The notes under the pieces: model-generated | Told to the model about the DNA's origin: nothing | What the model saw: only the letters and a program-made list of their open reading frames with translations | The model's database searches: none | In this document: in pieces, positions 32,350 through 45,586 of the stretch | How positions within the stretch are numbered: position 1 is the stretch's first letter | Layout: every line of letters starts with the position of its first letter | NCBI GenBank assembly: GCA_907165135.1 | Contig: OU015566.1 | Location: 12,074,157 to 12,138,156 of the forward strand | Origin: Oikopleura dioica | Taxonomy: Eukaryota; Chordata; Appendicularia; Copelata; Oikopleuridae | Length of the DNA: 64,000 bases | Direction of reading: 5' to 3' | Made by a program: the position numbers and the translations under genes

Positions 32350-33378
32350 AGCTTAATTTTGAAGGCCTTTGAAATAGAATAATCTTGTGATGGCTTGAAT
32401 TATTAAACTCATCAAAGTCACCTTGCCAATTTAAAAATCAATATGTTTCGCTTTTATCATTTTATGGCAAAAACATATTTTTTAATTTTAATTTTTGAGA
32501 ATTTAAAAAAAAGAGAGGTGAGATTTTTTTTTTCTATGAAAAAGGTCTTTTTGGGAAATTGAATAATGGAATGTATTTATCAATGATTTTGCATGAGTTT
32601 TATTTTTTACTTTATGTTAGCGTAGTTGTTTTCCTGCTAAATACCGCTATCCAGATCGTTTTCTTAATTGCCCATTATAATGTTATCAGACGCGAATGTC
32701 TAGACAGGCTTCCCATCGTTCTTATCAACTCCCGTTTCGACTTTGCTCATTTTGTCTACATATTAGCGGCCTCTAAGAGATTTTATTCCATTCAGAGCGT
32801 TGCGGCACTTTTAATAAAGGAACTAGTTTAGTACTTGGTGATCATTTTTACCCAAAATAGGGACTTGTGTGGATAGTTGCTGGCTATATTTGTTATAATG
32901 ACAAGGGAGCGCCGCCCGCCCCGTGAGCGCACTGAGTGGAAGTTTCAGCTCCCCTACGACTTATAGTAAAGCGGCGCGCGAAAACTATACTCAGCTGCAA
33001 ATTCCTTTTAAGAAATCCAAGAACCTCCGAGTTAAAGAAAAATATCCCGATTTTAAAAATACCTTTTTCCTTTTCCAAGTTGCTGCAAAAGTGACTAGAG
33101 CCCCCAACTCGCCGCCCACCGACCACACCGATTAGCATTGTCCCCCCGTGACCAGCCTGAGGAGCTCTAGCTCTCACTGCGGGTTGCCCAATCGCTCTTG
33201 CTCCGCCTCTAAGCTCAGCCTAATAAATAACCTAGAAAATAGGATCCCTCGTCGTCAAGGGGCTTACGCTGCACAAACACCTGCGCTAACGCTATCGAAA
33301 TAAGATCACAAGAAGGATCACCAAGAGAAAAGACAAAGAAGAGAATAATCGGCGAAGAAGAAGGCTGGGATTTTCCGC
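32350..33378. other. Long upstream flank of the HMG-box gene
   Basis: About 1 kb. The first part is AT-rich; 32559-32831 contains a hydrophobic open frame I do not accept as a gene. From 32905 base composition changes to GC-rich patches (GCGCCGCCCGCCCC, GGCGCGCG), continuing to the HMG gene start, as expected for a promoter and 5' UTR. Confidence 0.4.
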
Positions 33379-36300
33379 ATGGCTTGTCCGCCGAACCAGA
33401 CAGAGAGTACACCTGGAAGTCATCATCATCCTCACTCGGATCCTCACCCGCACATTCCGGCGCACCAAGGCGGCCTAGGATTTCAGCCCTACTCGGACTT
33501 GCCTACCGAAGCCTCCCATTATGGCGCGTCATCAACTACCCATCATCTGGAAACACACTCATCCCTGCATCAAGCTCCCTATTCATCGGTACACTCAAGC
33601 TTAGGAAAAGGTTCACTTTTGTTCAGTAATTATCCCCTTTTAAGGATGAGCAAAATTAATAATTCATCCGTTATGAGTGCTTCTTTACTTCAAGAAAAAA
33701 AATTAATATAGTATGATGATGGCACGGTTTTAGTTTAAAAGCGCTTCTCTGAAGATATATTTTTGCTGCTGTGCCAATGCTCGTCATACGAGTATAGGCT
33801 AATACGTACGGGATTAGTGCTATTCTAAAGTTACTGATATTTTTCGGTACTTCTTTTATTCCACCGAGAATTATTTGTGTAAGACCGTTTTTCAATGGTG
33901 ACCAACTGATTGAGCGGTGAAAGGTGTAAACGGAAGTTGGTATTACTGATTAATGTCTACAGCATATGGGGGCATAAAATGGCCAATCATCCGTTACAAT
34001 CGCATTATGTTGGCGACATCGATTAGGGAAAAAAACGGGCATGGTGGGAAGGACCCTTGACCAAGGTACACGACCAAAAACATGACAACTATTTAACCGG
34101 AACGAAAGTGAGACTTCACTTTCGACACCCATATGTAAACAAAAAGAAAAACAACATTCTAGTGTTGTGCTTGACCTGCGTCTCAATACTTGTTTAGGTT
34201 AATTATTTTTAAGGGTATCTACATTCTCCATTAGTAGTATAGTACTTTGATTATGAGAATTTGAAATAGATAAAGTCTTATGATCATCTTCTTATTGAGA
34301 AGTTGTTTATCTGTCTGTCTAGGGACCAATTTATACTTCCAACAACCGATAAACTTTCCGATACAAAGTTGAAAAGAGTACGACTTGTACGAGTAATGTC
34401 TGTTCAAAAGAATACTTTTGACAAGGAGGGACCTCATTGTCGCCAAACGTCGTAGTCTATTGATTAAATATTCAGAACCAAACGAAATAAAGGGTCGATT
34501 TATTTTGTTTTCGAGGGGCGTAAAACTCGCTTAATCCCCATTTGATCAATATTTAAATAATTCATCCCTCCCCGAGGCTTATTTAGCACTGGACATTCGT
34601 TGAACCATATCCAACGGAGGGGCACAAACTTGGCTTTTGTTTTATTTTTCTATATCGAGAAGATAAAGATGAATTCTATCTTTAGTGAACTTTTAAAAAA
34701 AGAGGGCTCTAGTCAACATCAAGAGAGTTCCGGTGGCTTCCAGAATTCCTTCAATCAATTACTTCAAACCTCACAGCCAAGTCAGCAGGTAAAGTCAACG
34801 AAGAACTCATGATGAATTCGGAGTAGCATTTTCACAAGGAATAATTTAGTTTGACATTAGTCAGCAGATGCAACACCTGCATCAGATGAGGATGCTTCAA
34901 AGCTTGGGACAGTACAGTCAGCTTGGCTTTTCTGGCTTGAACCCGAGTGCGTACGGAGTCAACTCCCAACAGAGCGCTGATCACCACCACGGCCTTGATC
35001 TTGGAAGAGATCCACTGGTACGTTTTAAGCGAGAATTACGGAAACCTAAGTTAAATCAGAAGGATCACCGATCCATTGGCGGTGGAAAACATGTCGACAC
35101 CAAAAAACAAAAACGCAAAAAGTCCTCCAACGTCAAGCGACCGACTACAGCATACCTTTATTTTGTATCAAAATATCGAGAAGAGCTGAAGTCCGCCGGC
35201 GACTCCATGCCAAAGGTTAGTGCCGCACTCACAACAGATAAACTTACGCTGAGGTTTGAAAGCAAGCAAAGGAGATGATGCAAGAGTGTGCTGCCAAGTG
35301 GAGGGCAATGACTGACGAGGAGAAGCGCCCATATCATGAGTTGGCCTGCATAGACAAGGTAACGAGACTCATCAATAATATCTTGGGTTTCCAACTTTAT
35401 ATAGGAGCGCTGGGTAAACGAAAAGGCAGCTGAGAAGAAACCAAAAGATCAGTGGAGACCAAAACGTCCGCCCAGTGCGTATTTTCTTTTTCTGAAGGAT
35501 TTCCGAGCAGGCTGGAAGGCTGATAGCTGCAACGATACTGCAGGAAGTGAAGATGAAAATGAGAACACTGTGGATATGAAAGTAAAAGGCGAACTTGAAG
35601 ATGAAGATGGATCCAAACTGACGATTTGTGATGAAGATGGTCCAGAGAAGAAGATGAAAATGGACGAAGACAAGTCAAAGAAACTTGTAAGAGTGAAAAT
35701 TTGAAAGAGCTATTGGAATTAAAAATATCTTAGAACCCCCAAAAAGAGATTACCAAACGAGCTGGCTCTAAATGGAACTCAATGACTGAAGATGAAAAAG
35801 CACCTTATGTAGCAAAAGCTCTCGAGAACCGCGTTAAATGGGAAAAACAATTGCAAATTTACAAGAATGAGATCAAGAATGGCGTAAGTAATTCTATTCG
35901 CCCTTCTATTAGGGGCCAAACCAAAATCAGGAAGTATAAAGATGGGAAGTGACAAAAATGGAAGTGATACTTTTGGAATGGGTTTTCATTGGCCGGTAGG
36001 CCAAATGCAGCGATCTTATTGGTCTTCAGAAAATGCACTTCCTTTTTTGTCGCTTCCTATCTTTAAACTTCCTTTTTTTAGTTTGTGCCTCTATTAGATT
36101 TATAAATTATAAGCCCAAAAGACATTAAAGTCAATTTAATTTTAGAAAACAGGAGAACAAGCCGCAGGAAAGCTTCACGAATTAACCGAGGGCGGTGAGT
36201 CGGCATTGAATGAAGCAGTAGCGGATTTACCCTCAAAAATGTCTCCAGATCCGCTTCCGGAAACAATACTCAAAAGCGAACCTTCCGCCGAGTCTAGTAC

Positions 36301-36868
36301 TACCCCGGGTAGTATCCCGCATCCAGATCTCTCTATGACTGACAGGTGAGGACTTAGTATTGCAAGAATTTGGACTCACTTAAATTTCAGCCCTCATTCC
36401 CATCACGCTGCTTCGCCATTGTCCCGCTCTTCTGCTCCAGTCCAGTCTTCCCCTGTTTCTGGATTCCCACAGAATATCGCTTCTACTCACTCTACCCCGC
36501 CTTCTATCCACGGCAACCTTCCAACCAGCCCTCTCTCGCAGCAAAAAAGTCCAAATCAGCAAACTATTCCAGCTACTCAAATGCAGCACGCCGGCCTTAT
36601 CAACCAGTTTCTCCAGCAACATTCAACTGACTCTACACTTCATCATTCTCAACAAGGACAGCAATCGCAGCCAATGTTCCATCATCAAACTCCGTTTGGC
36701 CACCACCATCAACAACAACAGCCAAATCAACAACTTGATCAGCAGCTTCGCCAACAACACCCTCAAGGTAATAACAAAAGCTTTCTTTCTTGATATCACT
36801 ACAACATTTCAGCTCAATTCGAACCCTGGCAGCCATCCCTCTTCCCCGGCCAGTCGTCGCTGAGATGA
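33379..36868 (+). CDS. Two-HMG-box DNA-binding protein with Gln/His-rich ends
   Basis: Nuclear protein with two HMG boxes, closest in plan to HMGB/DSP1-type proteins (inference). Box 1: VKRPTTAYLYFVSKYREELK, then KEMMQECAAKWRAMTDEEKR and YHELACIDKERW. Box 2: RPKRPPSAYFLFLKDFRAGW, then ITKRAGSKWNSMTEDEKAPY. Box 2 is split by a 53-residue acidic stretch between helices 1 and 2. The N-terminus has two possible first exons (33379-33588, MACPPNQTEST and His-rich; 34669-34788, MNSIFSELLKKEG and Gln-rich), both ending in phase 0 before the shared exon at 34865 (QMQHLHQMRML). The C-terminus is Ser/Pro/Gln/His-rich, like an activation domain, and ends FPGQSSLR. One intron contains a 177-bp inverted-repeat element. 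Confidence 0.85.
35913..36089. mobile_element. 177-bp hairpin MITE in an intron of the HMG-box gene
   Basis: The two ends are inverted copies over about 57 bp: the left arm starts GGGCCAAACCAAAAT and contains AAAGATGGGAAGTGACAAAA; the reverse complement of the right end starts GGCACAAACTAAAAA and contains AAAGATAGGAAGCGACAAAA. The same 8 bp, TCTATTAG, flank both sides (35905-35912, 36090-36097), a target-site duplication. No coding capacity. It lies inside an ordinary intron, so no effect on the protein is expected. Confidence 0.8.
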
Positions 36869-37395
36869 AGCAAAATAACTTATAACCACACACTGCCATA
36901 AACAAGTTCATCATTGACATTTCTTTGTAAAATATCAATTTATAGCTTTGGCGAAGATTCTTCGCTCAGATAGCTTCCTGCTGGTCCTACCTCCGGCTTT
37001 ATTATCATTGAAACTCAGAATTCGCGCTTTGAAACGAGCTACAAACAAATTTTTACCTGGTGCCTACCTACAGACCACCCTATACTATTCTCTGTAACTC
37101 TGGGTTGATATTTCTTCATCTATAATTCCGAAATAATGAGTTTGATAATGATTGATACCGTTAAGTGTTTCCCCGTCCATAAAACCTACTATTTCATGAA
37201 TAAAGTGCGCAAATTGAATGATAAAAATTCATCGTGAAGTCACTGGGAATAAAAATTATTACGAGCATCAAAAGTCAACTTTTAATTCTCGCGCGTTTAA
37301 TTGATTGGCCGACAAAAGAGTATAAACTTCTTTATTGAAAAAGAGATAACGGGAAATATAATTAAACGTATTGAACCTCTTCTTCCAAGAGTAGA
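36869..37395. other. Intergenic between the HMG-box gene and METAP2
   Basis: 527 bp, AT-rich, without a supported coding frame. It includes the HMG 3' UTR and the METAP2 promoter (a GAGTATAAAC stretch near 37319 could act as a TATA box). Confidence 0.4.
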
Positions 37396-39722
<2,327 letters not shown>

Positions 39723-40211
39723 TCATCCATTGTCTCTTGTATCCATTATTTCTGTATAACGAAATTGTTATCGGATTTGCACCAATATTCAATATTGTGT
39801 TATTGGAATCTCACAACATCTAATCGTCAAACAAAAGCTCACAACTTCTACTCAATATTCAGGATTAAAACAAACGTCTCCTGACATGATAACTCTAGGC
39901 TAATTCCCCTTCAAATCAATGATACTACTATTAATATTTATTAAAAGAACATCTGATGTTATGGATGGTTCATCTGTATACTGAATATACTGGCTTTTGA
40001 AACTGCTCGACATACAAAATCGATCTGACTTTATGCTTTTCAATGTTTCGCTTTAGATGCCGTTAGACTGAAAAATCGGAAAAACCAGCCTCGCTTCCTA
40101 CTTTTGTCCATATCGGTTGGACATTTGAAAAGGTAACCCTCTGGTCCTCGCTCAAGCTCCTTCCAATCTCTACTATTTCCTTCTCTCTCCTCCTAAAACC
40201 TCTTTGCCAGA
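39723..40211. other. Intergenic between METAP2 and the PTB gene
   Basis: 489 bp. AT-rich 3' flank of METAP2, then sequence around 40140-40200 (pyrimidine-rich CTCTCTCCTCC) just before the PTB start. No other gene seen. Confidence 0.4.
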
Positions 40212-43200
40212 ATGGACTCTGGCTATTCAGCACTTTCTGAAAGTGGCTCTACTTCTCACTTACCAAGAAATCAAAAGACCAAGAAACATGCTTCTGTTTC
40301 TATTCAAACGCAAACTGGCGAATCCGGCGGGTACACTCTCCCCGTCAAGGTATTTACTGAACATTTAACACTTTCATTTACAGTTTTCCTTTGCTCCTTT
40401 ACTAATCCTTTCCTGTTCCGTGAAAACGAAATCTGAGGGTGATATAAGTTTGTCAGGGTGGTCATAGAGATTCAATGTGTATTCAATGTGTGGACGATGG
40501 GAGGGATGAGAGAAGGGGCTAATTTCAAATTGTCGATGACTCTCGCTCTACGTGAGGCGGTGAAGCGTGACCTTACCCGAGAAATGTTCCATTCCGCGGA
40601 GGTTGTTTTTGGCGCCGCGGGGGGAGAATACCCTACCATGGTACTGAATATTTTGGCCTTCAGCCGTATCGAGCTTAGACCCTAGTAAATTTTGGGGAAA
40701 CAAAAAAAGAAAGGTCGGCAAAAATAAAAATCGGAAATCCAAACTCGATCAACCCCCCTTTTTTATTGTAAAGAGAGAACTAAAGTGGCGAAAATTACAG
40801 GCTTCGTTGAGCAATTCTATCCAGTCGACGGGGCTGCCGTCGAGACAGTATATTAAATTTATCAGAGACAATTAAAAAACCCACTATCTAGACAAGCCAA
40901 TGTGGTATGACTGCTCATGTCGGCTACATTCCCGTCCCGTACACTACCCACATCGACCCCTACAATAATGTGCAATACACGGTAAATATTGTAAACTCTA
41001 TTTGATCTTTTCGAAAAAGAAAGCGGATCGAGTCGTAAATTAGCTCCATATTTTGGATCGTTCGGCCCGCGCTCATCTACACAAAGGGGATCAAATTTAG
41101 GTGGATCCAAGACAATATCACCCTCGATTTCGTTTTTTCGGAGACCCCTTTTCGACTTTATTGAAAGTTGTGTTATTAACCCGAAATTTTGTGTAGCGTG
41201 AGAGAGATTGTTCTGCTGATATTGTCCCATGTGGTGCTCGTAATGAATTCAAAAAGGTAACTAAAGTAGAAAATAGAACCTATTTGGTTCTAGGGAAAAA
41301 TCAGGCCGAGGGATTATCCTTCGAACTCGTTTCGGTTGATTACGCGAGGCTTATTGAGCCGTGATCAATCATTTTTCCTGCCCCGAGGAATAGAATTGCA
41401 GCTAATTGACTCGGGTCTTTTTCATTGATTCGTGTGTTTTCAAAATGTATAATGAACTATGAAACGAAATTTATAAATCTTTATAAATAATCTACTGATA
41501 GATGAAAACTGATGATGAAGGATCACGCGTGCTCCACGTACGCGGACTGCCTGATGATGTTTCTGAGCATGAAATCTGGAAGCTAGTACTGCCATTCAAA
41601 ACATTAGGCCTCATGGTTAACTTTATGCACCTCAAGGTAGGAGTTTTTCCTTGACCCATCTTGAATCGCTGCTATAGAGCAAGAATCAAGCGTTTATCGA
41701 AGTTGACAGCATCGAAATGGCCCGTGAAATGGTCCAATACTATGTTCTTAATCCGCCATGTATACGCCAGCGAACAATTCATTTACAATTCTCCAACCAC
41801 AAGCAGCTTAGCCCACCAAGTTCTGCCTTACAAGAGGTTTATTCCATCCCAAAAACAATCAAGCTAAGAATAAATTTAGAAATTACTTATCGAGTTGCAG
41901 AAATTCCAAGAAGTAGAAGGCGGCAATAATCATGTACTCCGGGTAGTCGTTGAAAACATGACCTACCAGATCACTCTCGACGTACTTACACATCTGTTCA
42001 GCCAGTTTGGCAATGTTCTCAAAGTTATTACGTTTACAAAAAACAGTAAGCTCCGTCTTTACGACTCTTGATTAAATTTTCGATAGACCAATTCCAAGCG
42101 CTCATCCAAATGGACTGTGAAAGTAATGCGCAGGCTGCCAAGCTCTCACTCGACGGAAAAAATGTTTACACAAACTGCTGTACCCTCAGGTAAGAAGCTG
42201 AACTAGCTCGATGAAACTGTTACTAACGACTTCTCCCTGAAGAATAGACTACTCAAAGCTGCAACAACTTAATGTCAAATTCAACAATGACAAGTCCCGT
42301 GACTACACTCGTCCAGAATTGCCACAAAGTGATGATTACAATAACTCGCATTCACACTCACATTCGCATCAGCACTCGCAAATGATTCCAAGTAAGACTT
42401 GAAAGTTGAAGAGCCTTTGCTGTATTTTTTAGCTTATCAAAGTGGCCTTATGGGTCAGGCTCCTCAAATGGGCATTCCAACTTCAATGATGTCTCCTTTG
42501 CCAACTATTCAAAACGGTTCCTCGCCATACTCCCCTGCACCGCCATCCAATGGCCCGACTGTCCTTCTTGTTGCCAATCTCGATGAGGAGGTAAAGGAAC
42601 CAACTTTGTGAAAAATGCTCAAGTTACATTTTAGCGTATTACATGTGACATACTTTTCACTCTCTTTGGCGTCTACGGAAATGTACTAAGGGTGAAAATT
42701 CTTTACAACAAGAAAGATAACGCACTGCTTCAAATGGCCGACAACCATCAAGCTACCACTGGTAGAGCTTTCCCTGATGAACCTGTATCTTAACTAAGAT
42801 TTAGCCCTGACCCACCTGAATAGTCGCGTTCTTCATGATAAGCCCCTCCGAGTTGTCTTCTCAAAGCATCAACAAGTCCAGCTGCCTAAGGAAAATCACG
42901 AAGCCTGTGATCTTACTAAAGATTTCACCAACAACCCTCTCCATAGGTTCAAGAAGCCTGGATCTAAGAATTTCCAGGTAGGATTCAAAAAGTTACTCCC
43001 ATCAAAAACGATGTTTTAAGAACATTCATCCTCCATCCGAAACGCTACATCTCAGTAACATTCCACCAGAAATCGAGGAAGAACGCATACGAGAACTTTT
43101 TGTCCCATTCGGGAATATAAAGAACTTCAGATTTTTCCAGTAAGAGAATTAAGTTTTTCAGCAGCATTCAAAGAAATTTTAGTAATGATAAAAAGATGGC

Positions 43201-43378
43201 CCTCATTGAAATGGGTTCCGAACCTGAAGCTGTAGAAGCCTTAATTGTAAGTCTACAACTGTTTTCTCGTCATATATTTTGTTTATTCTAGCAATTACAT
43301 AACGTGAAGCTGAGTGACACAAACCACCTAAGAGTATCATTCTCAAGAAGTGCTATTGCTGCTCCAAAAACTCAATAA
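40212..43378 (+). CDS. PTBP1: Polypyrimidine tract-binding protein (PTBP)
   Basis: Four-RRM splicing regulator that binds CU-rich RNA. Exon 1 (40212-40350) gives [16 protein letters not shown]1: [42 protein letters not shown]2: [56 protein letters not shown] followed by [15 protein letters not shown]3: [55 protein letters not shown]4: [38 protein letters not shown]. These follow vertebrate PTB in order. Two early introns (about 540 and 520 nt) are long for this window. An [10 protein letters not shown] linker lies before RRM3. The stop TAA 43376 overlaps an AATAAAG signal. Confidence 0.94.
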
Positions 43379-43674
43379 AGTTCCTCCGTTACCATCCTCT
43401 TTCGAGCGGAAGGTTGACTAAAAATTCTATTTGTGTTCGTGTGTTCTTGCAATTTTACCTTCAAATACAGAGGGTACAAAATTTTTGTCCTCAACAGGTC
43501 AAAGAGTAGATTTTCTTGACAAATAGTAAACTCCCATTCCAAATCAAGCAGCTCGCAAATATTTACCCAAACTCGCTGCAAATACCCAAATCTTGGCGTG
43601 TCTTGGTCCTTTTCAGTGAGCCGCGCCTGCTTTAGAGAACTCTCGAAGTCGTTTGATAAACGTCGGCGGAAATC

Positions 43675-45494
43675 ATGATGCGAGTACAACATGCTCTCCG
43701 GCATGTTCGAGCCAAATCTATCCGTGTTGGATGCGCTTCTGGATTTTGGGGTGATTCGACCTTGTCCACCGGTCAGCTTGTTGAAAAGGGAGATCTTGAC
43801 TATCTTGTGTACGATTATCTCTCTGAGATCACCATGTCTCTCATGGTCGGCGCCCAAATGAGACGACCAGAGATGGGCTACGCTCCTGATGTCATCAGAG
43901 ACATCAAGCCTCATTTCGGAGCCCTTCAGGAGCGCGGCACTAAGTTGGTTTGCAATGCTGGAGGCATCAACCCCGTTGGTTGTGCTGAGGCCATGTCCAA
44001 AGCAGCGGAAGCTGCTGGTTTCAAGGTAGATAATGATCGCTTTTTAATAATTCACAATCTAGGACCTCAAAATTGCCGCTATCGGAGGCGATCAAGTTGA
44101 ACAGCCAGGCTACATGACTTCCAATGCGTATTTTGGATGTGAATCGGTTGTTGAAGCTCTCAATCGAGGTGCTGATATGGTCTTGACGGGTCGTCTTGCT
44201 GATTCTGCATTGATCCTTGGCCCCGCCATGTACGAATTCGGCTGGAAGATGAACGACTGGGACAAGCTTGCTGCAGGATCTGCTGCTGGTCATATTGTGG
44301 AGTGTGGAGCTCAGTGCACTGGTGGAAACCACACTGATTGGCAAAACGTTGCTGACTCTTGGTGGAATGTTGGCTTCCCCATTGCCATTATCGATGAGTC
44401 TGGTTCATTCGAAATTACCAAACCAGAAGGTACCGGGGGCAAGGTCTCTTGGGCCACTGTTGCTGAGCAGTTGACCTATGAAGTTGGCAATCCCGCTGGT
44501 TACATCCTCCCCGATGTTGTTGCCAATCTATCTGAAGCCGTCATTGAAGAAGTTGGCGAAAATCGAGTCAAGGTTACCGGAATCACTGGTGTTGCGCCTA
44601 CCGACACACTTAAACTTGGCCGAACAAAGTTCGATGGTTTCCGATCTATCCTTCCTGTCTACATCGGCGGCCGAGATTGCCAAGAAAAAGCCCTCGCAAC
44701 TGGCCGAGCATTGATCAAGCGAATCGAGGATGAGCTCGAAAAGCGCGATCTTGGAAAATTCACTCGAGTAACAATGGCAGTCACTCCTCCTCTCGGAGTA
44801 AAAACGCCAGAATGCACCCTTCGAGTTGTCGTGCGCCACCCAGATCGTGAAGCTCTCAAGTTTTTCGGTCTGGAGATCGCTACTGCTGGAACTTCGATGG
44901 CTCCTGGTCTTCAAGCCGTGTCTGGTGGGCGACCAAAGCCTACTCCCTGTCTTTCTTATCAGTCAGTTTTGATACCTAAAAGCGATGTCACGCCGACCAT
45001 CACACTTGGCGACGAAGAAATTGAAGTTCCTAACTTTTCTGACTACGAGGCAACGAAAGAAATCCCGCAACCAAACGCTCAAGAAGACGCTGTCAGAACG
45101 GGCCCATTTACTTATTCAGTCCATGACCTCGCATATACAAGATCAGGAGATAAAGGCAATTCCTGCAATGTTTCTGTGATCGCTCGAAAGCCAGAATATC
45201 TTCCATACTTGAGGTTAGCCTAGAAAATTTTGTCGAGGCTATCATATTTTTAGACGACATTTGACCGAAGACAGAATCTTCGAATTCTTCCAAGACAAGT
45301 TTGCGGAAGGAGCTACCGCAGAGCTTGTCACCAGATATGACTGGCCCGGACTCAACGCTCTCAACTTCGTCTTGGAAGAGTCACTTGCTGGTGGTGGAAT
45401 TGCTTCCGATGCTAATGATCCACAAGGAAAAGCTTATGGATCCCTTCTGACTCTGATGGAAATCCCCGATCTCCCTCACATAACTGAACTTTAA
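43675..45494 (+). CDS. AtuA family (acyclic terpene utilisation / DUF1446) protein
   Basis: Matches the AtuA family, named for a Pseudomonas terpene-degradation protein; in animals the reaction is not established. Exon 1 begins MMRVQHALRHVRAKSIRVG, plausible as a mitochondrial presequence, then ASGFWGDSTLSTGQLVEKGD, DYLVYDYLSEITMSLM and LVCNAGGINPVGCAEA. The next exon carries IAAIGGDQVE, LTGRLADSALILGPA, HIVECGAQCTGGN and GKVSWATVAEQLTYEVGNP. The C-terminal smaller domain starts near YSVHDLAYTRSGDKGNSCNV, the AtuA C-terminal ferredoxin-like module. Three exons; stop TAA 45492. DDX24 starts 92 bp downstream. Confidence 0.85.
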
Positions 45495-45586
45495 TAAACC
45501 AAACTGTAATTCATGCTCTCGCTTCATTCGACAATTCATAATAAAAAGTCCGATAATTATTTTTCTGACAGTATATTTTGCATAGA

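Noticed and set aside
32559-32831. Hydrophobic open frame of about 90 codons
   Set aside because: It begins at a TTG, has AT-driven composition, no intron, no family resemblance and no promoter signal; probably chance.
40862-41230. Antisense 122-codon frame across the second PTB exon and intron, considered as a fourth nested gene
   Set aside because: It overlaps a PTB exon, has no signal peptide or recognisable domain and no supporting splice pattern.
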